Below, piece by piece: positions 60,728 to 64,000 of a DNA stretch of 64,000 nucleotides. The first letter of the stretch is position 1. The number at the start of each line of letters is the position of its first letter. Under the pieces are notes generated by a model. It ran no database searches. It saw nothing but the letters and a program-made list of their open reading frames with translations, and was not told where the DNA came from. The stretch is from Pelagophyceae sp. CCMP2097 (taxonomy: Eukaryota > Sar > Pelagophyceae), in contig MU657278.1 in the NCBI GenBank assembly GCA_026770575.1, positions 81,245 through 145,244 on the forward strand. Reading direction: 5' to 3'. The position numbers and the translations under genes were made by a program.

Positions 60728-62872
60728 ATGAGCGGTTCGGCGGCGGCGCGGGGCCTGCGCGCCGCCGCGGCGAGTCCCGAGGCGGAGGCTTTTTACCGCA
60801 CGCTCCAAGGCTTCCTTTCCGCGCGCAACGAGCTTAACGAGGCAGCGCGCCTCTTCATGCCGAAAAACGGCGCGGCGGCCTTTGACGACGTGGGAGGCTC
60901 GATTATCCTCCGCCAGGACCTCGGCGAAACCGGCGTAAAAGCGCAGTTCGCCGCGCTCTACGCCCGCGCGGACGCCGCCAAGGAGGCGCTCGACGGCTTC
61001 TGCCGGCGCCTCGTCACCGACGCGGGCCTCGACCCGGACAAGGAGATGATCCGCGACGGCGAAGACAAGGTCCTCGCCTACTCGCCGGGGCCCCTCAAGG
61101 GCCGGGACCGCGCGGCGGAAAAGGCGAAGCACGAGTACGACGGCGACGCGGCCCGCCTCGTTGACGTCGTGCGCGGCTCCATCGTCTGCGGCGACGAGAC
61201 CTCCCTCGTCGCCGTGCTCGAGCGCGTCTTTGAGGACTCGTCCGACGAGGCCTGCGAAGTCGTCCGCAGCAAGAACCGCTTCCGGAAACCGCTCTTCAAC
61301 GGGTACCGCGACGTCCTCATCAACTTGCGGCTCCGGCTGCCAGACGGCACGTCCATGATCGTCGAGCTCCAGGTCCACCTCGTCCAGATTTTGGAGTTCA
61401 AGGCGAAGACGCACGTCTTTTACGAGTACTTTCGGATTTACTTTTGCGGCAACCTCGTCGTCGTCGCCGAGCGCATGAAGGTCCTCGAGTCCATCGGCAG
61501 CGACGGGACGGCGGGCCTCGCCGACGCCGTCGAGAGCGCCGTCAAGGCGCGAGACGCGTCCAAGCTCAAAGCTTTGGACGACCTTTTGGAGAAGCTCGCG
61601 GCGTACGACCTCCTGGCCGTCGTCCGAGAGTGCCTACGCGGCATGGCGCTGGCCGCGCACGGCGAGGACTCGGTGGTGTACTCTTTAGCGCTGAACAGCA
61701 TCGCGTCGTTGCTGTACGACCAGGGCAAGCTCGACGCCGCCGAGCCGCTCTACCGCCGCGCCATCGCGATCAAAGAGAAGAACCTCGGGTCGGACCACCC
61801 GAGCGTCGCGACGTCGCTGAGCGGTCTCGCGGAGCTGCTGAGGGCACAGGGCAAGCTCGACGCCGCCGAGCCGCTCTTCCGCCGCACCCTCGCAATCTAC
61901 GAGAAGCAGCTCGGGCCGGACCACCCGAGCGTCGCGATTTCGCTGAACAACCTTGCGGAGCTATTGAGGGCGCAGGGCAAGCTCGACGCAGCCGAACCGC
62001 TCTACCGCCGCGCCCTCGCGATCTACGAGGAGCAGCTCGGGCTGGACCACCCGTTCGTCGCGACGTCGCTGGGCAACCTCGCGGCGCTCCTGCAGGCGCA
62101 GGGCAAGCACGACGCCGCCGAGATGCTCTACCGCCGCGGCCTCGCGATTAAGGAGAAGCAGCTCGGGCCGGACCACCCGAGCGTCGCGACGTCGCTGAGC
62201 GGTCTCGCGGAGCTGCTGAGGGCGCAGGGGAAGCTCGACGCCGCCGAGCCGCTCTACTACCGTGGCCTCAAGATCTACGAGAAGCAGCTCGGGCCGGACC
62301 ACCGGCACGTGGCGGCGGCGCTGAACAACCTCGCGGGGCTGCTGCAGGCGCAGGGCAGGCTCGACGCCGCCGAGCCGCTCTACCGCCGCTCACTCGACAT
62401 CAAGGAGAAGCAGCTCGGACCGAATCACCCGCTCGTCGCAGCGACGCTGAACAACCTCGCGGGACTGCTGAGGGCGCAGGGCAATCTCGACGCTGCCGAG
62501 CCGCTCTACCGCCGCGCCATTGAGATCGAGGAGGAGCAGCTCGGGCCGGACCACCCGGGTGTCGCGGCGTCGCTGGACAACCTCGCGGCGCTGTTGCAGG
62601 GACAGGGCAAGCTCAACGCCGCCGAGCCGCTCTTCCGCCGCACCCTCGCGATTTATGAGGAGCAGCTCGGGCCGGACCACCCGAGCATCGCGACGCTTCT
62701 GAACACGCTCGCGCTGCTCCTGTGGCGCCTTGGCCGCCTGGATGCGGCGCTGTCCTTGCAGGAACGGGCGACGTCGATTTGTGAGCGACGGGGCGACGCA
62801 ACGAACGAGGCCGAGTACCGCGGCGAGCTCGACAAAATGCAAAGCGGCGCCAAGTATCCCTACATGATTTAA
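60728..62872 (+). CDS. RelA/SpoT-like domain fused to nine TPRs (gene 3)
   Basis: An intronless 714-aa frame from MSGSAAARGL to GAKYPYMI and TAA. The nucleotidyltransferase-like motifs are DVVRGSI (146-152), KNRF (182-185), FNGYRDVLINL (190-200), IVELQVHL (211-218) and THVFYEYFR (228-236). By analogy with RelA/SpoT, Asp146/Arg149 and Glu213 would be active-site candidates. No HD hydrolase, TGS or ACT domain is seen, so only the synthetase-like part is present. Nine 42-residue TPRs run from about 316 to 695 (for example GKLDAAEPLYRRALAIYEEQ, then LGLDHP), and a conserved WRLGRLDAAL segment precedes the C-terminus. The high similarity between TPR units suggests recent unit duplication. It is close to gene 1 and complete, so probably functional. 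The function of the domain pair in this lineage is not known to me. Confidence 0.75.
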   Translation: MSGSAAARGLRAAAASPEAEAFYRTLQGFLSARNELNEAARLFMPKNGAAAFDDVGGSIILRQDLGETGVKAQFAALYARADAAKEALDGFCRRLVTDAGLDPDKEMIRDGEDKVLAYSPGPLKGRDRAAEKAKHEYDGDAARLVDVVRGSIVCGDETSLVAVLERVFEDSSDEACEVVRSKNRFRKPLFNGYRDVLINLRLRLPDGTSMIVELQVHLVQILEFKAKTHVFYEYFRIYFCGNLVVVAERMKVLESIGSDGTAGLADAVESAVKARDASKLKALDDLLEKLAAYDLLAVVRECLRGMALAAHGEDSVVYSLALNSIASLLYDQGKLDAAEPLYRRAIAIKEKNLGSDHPSVATSLSGLAELLRAQGKLDAAEPLFRRTLAIYEKQLGPDHPSVAISLNNLAELLRAQGKLDAAEPLYRRALAIYEEQLGLDHPFVATSLGNLAALLQAQGKHDAAEMLYRRGLAIKEKQLGPDHPSVATSLSGLAELLRAQGKLDAAEPLYYRGLKIYEKQLGPDHRHVAAALNNLAGLLQAQGRLDAAEPLYRRSLDIKEKQLGPNHPLVAATLNNLAGLLRAQGNLDAAEPLYRRAIEIEEEQLGPDHPGVAASLDNLAALLQGQGKLNAAEPLFRRTLAIYEEQLGPDHPSIATLLNTLALLLWRLGRLDAALSLQERATSICERRGDATNEAEYRGELDKMQSGAKYPYMI

Positions 62873-63250
62873 AAACAAGCACCGAGATTTGCACGCCCAG
62901 TGCGGCCCGCCGGGGGCGGTCCTGTCGGACAGTTCCGTCGTCGGTGGCGGGTCCCGGGGTAGTGCTTCGACGGTAGTCGGCCCTAACCCGTCGGTTACTG
63001 ATCACGGCTGAACCAAGCGGTAACCAAGCAGTAAAAACAGCCGAAAATACAGGCTTATATTAAGCAGGCAGACTCCTTTGGGTAATTAATAAACTCCTTT
63101 TTAGACGAGCACCTACACGGGAATTACAAGTCTCTTGATAAAATGTCCGAATGCCTCCTATTCTCGGTGTCACGCGGCTCGAGGAGGTCCATGGCCACCT
63201 CCTAGCGCCCGAGAATAGGAGGAAATCGACCATTTCGAGCCTGGGATTTG
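62873..63250. other. Downstream flank, no gene
   Basis: 63147-63167 and 63197-63220 hold an inverted pair (CCTCCTATTCTCGG and CCGAGAATAGGAGG) around the GAGGTCCATGGCCACCTC dyad, a hairpin that could act in 3' end formation or be a MITE end. Otherwise nothing is recognised. Confidence 0.35.
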
Positions 63251-63254
63251 CTGG

Positions 63255-63474
63255 TTACCGTTTTTCCTTGTTTGGAACAGCCGTGTGATGCTGGTCTGTT
63301 TCGCTGTGACGCAGCCGCCGCCGGACCGCGGCCGCAAACGCCGAAGACGCTGCGCAGGCGCGCCCGACGTCGACGACGTCGTCGCAGTACACCGCCGCAG
63401 CCGCGTTGCGAACGACAACGTGCGCGACGTCCGTTGTCTTTGCATAGGGGTCGCCGGGCTTCGGGGCTGGTGGA
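63255..63474 (-). CDS. C-terminal exon, unknown protein
   Basis: After the acceptor GACTTTCCAG the minus frame reads YPPAPKPGDPYAKTTDVAH, VVVRNAAAAVYCDDVVDVGR and ends PNKEKR, TAA at 63257-63255. Codon bias is strong. No domain is recognised; upstream exons are not seen. Confidence 0.4.
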
Positions 63475-64000
63475 TACTGGAAAGTCGGCACGGGATATCC
63501 GGATGGTGCGTTGTTGCTGGCGCGTGTACTGGAACGAGTGGGCAGTGGCAAAGGGTAGCTCCGACTGGTCGTGCCCACCGTGATAGTCGAAGCCCCCCTC
63601 TTCGATCAAGTGGTTTTCTTACCCCATCCCGTCGAGTTGATCTCTGTGGCTCCTTGTCTGACTGTGCTTGTCCGCGCCCTGGTCGTCCACGACACGCGCC
63701 GCGTAAACCACCCTCCCGTCGAGTTGAAGTCACCAACGGACAGATCCATCCAACGGACGCCTAGCGGCGTCCGTTGGACTCCGCCATCCGTTGGCCTCGT
63801 CGCACGGCTCCTCAAACGTGACGCCCGCTGAAGGGCTCGCTGCGCCCTGTGAGACATTCGATCGCACGTCTCGGCGCGCCGGTTGGGGGCGTGCCGGGCC
63901 CGGACTCTCGCGGGCGCCGGGGGGAAACCCCCCGGACCCCCCCTTAAACTTCTTACCCGCTTTCAAATCGTCGGCTTGCTTCGTATCGGCTCGGCCGGCG
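63475..64000. other. SINE-like fragment and GC hairpin
   Basis: 63675-63715 is an inverted, diverged copy of the GACGCGTGTCGTGGACGAGC family, followed at about 63600-63640 by the complement of ACCACTTGATC. 63920-63950 contains a GGGGGG-AAA-CCCCCC hairpin. No gene is identified to the window edge. Confidence 0.4.

Noticed and set aside
58754..61414. 886-codon minus frame treated as one protein
   Set aside because: It fuses the antisense of RSH-TPR gene 3, the true GNAT exon 1 (60562-59591), and translated intron satellite. Only the middle part is kept.

Overview
The window looks like nuclear DNA of a GC-rich microbial eukaryote, most likely an alga. The reasons are spliced genes with short GT/GC-rich introns of about 50-110 nt, strong C/G bias at third codon positions, a 20S proteasome alpha-type gene, a WD40 gene, a GNAT-type acetyltransferase gene, Ty1/copia, Penelope-like and Mutator-like transposons, and tRNA-derived SINE-like repeats. 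A stramenopile such as a pelagophyte is my guess; no marker gene in the window settles it.

About a third of the window is tandem minisatellite built from 12-, 13- and 14-bp units that share a GGTCCC/GGNCC core. The main blocks are 1-1625, 10380-11480, 12540-13430, 21960-24950, 27330-28870, 44820-46610, 47180-48390, 49830-50620, 51130-53830, 54990-57300 and 57640-59440. These arrays stay open in several frames, so most long ORFs there are not genes. Several arrays lie inside introns. The proteasome gene (13909 to 9737, minus strand) reads across two array-filled introns with matching phases. The acetyltransferase gene (60562 to about 53844, minus) crosses a 2-kb array that splits its GNAT fold, with the phase kept. 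A WD40 gene (29835 to 21366, minus) appears split by 7.3 kb of arrays.

Layout: 1-2000 arrays; 2000-8400 dispersed repeats, tRNA-like duplications and weak exon candidates; 8414-8647 a small two-exon Cys-rich gene start; 9737-13909 proteasome gene; 14072-15995 a Mutator-like element carrying a spliced gene; 16069-17457 a copia RT-RNase H remnant; 17580-21360 LTR and SINE pieces, a truncated MYND-type exon, a foldback element and a coiled-coil exon; 21366-29835 the WD40 gene; 30450-35115 SINE, Penelope and tandem-repeat territory; 35428-37494 the first RelA/SpoT-like-TPR gene; 38189-40350 exon fragments and a second copia remnant; 41246-43055 an RSH-TPR pseudogene; 43913-51345 arrays, dispersed elements, an AP2-like exon and a second foldback element; 51700-60562 the acetyltransferase gene and arrays; 60728-62872 the third RSH-TPR gene; 63255-63474 one more exon.

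The two most interesting systems are (i) the minisatellite arrays, which flip orientation at palindromic spacers like arms of foldback elements and occupy introns of conserved genes, and (ii) a three-member intronless family that joins a RelA/SpoT-like nucleotidyltransferase-type domain to 8-9 kinesin-light-chain-type TPRs, two members intact and one decayed. Splice models were inferred by eye from frame continuity, consensus sites and family motifs; none has transcript support here.
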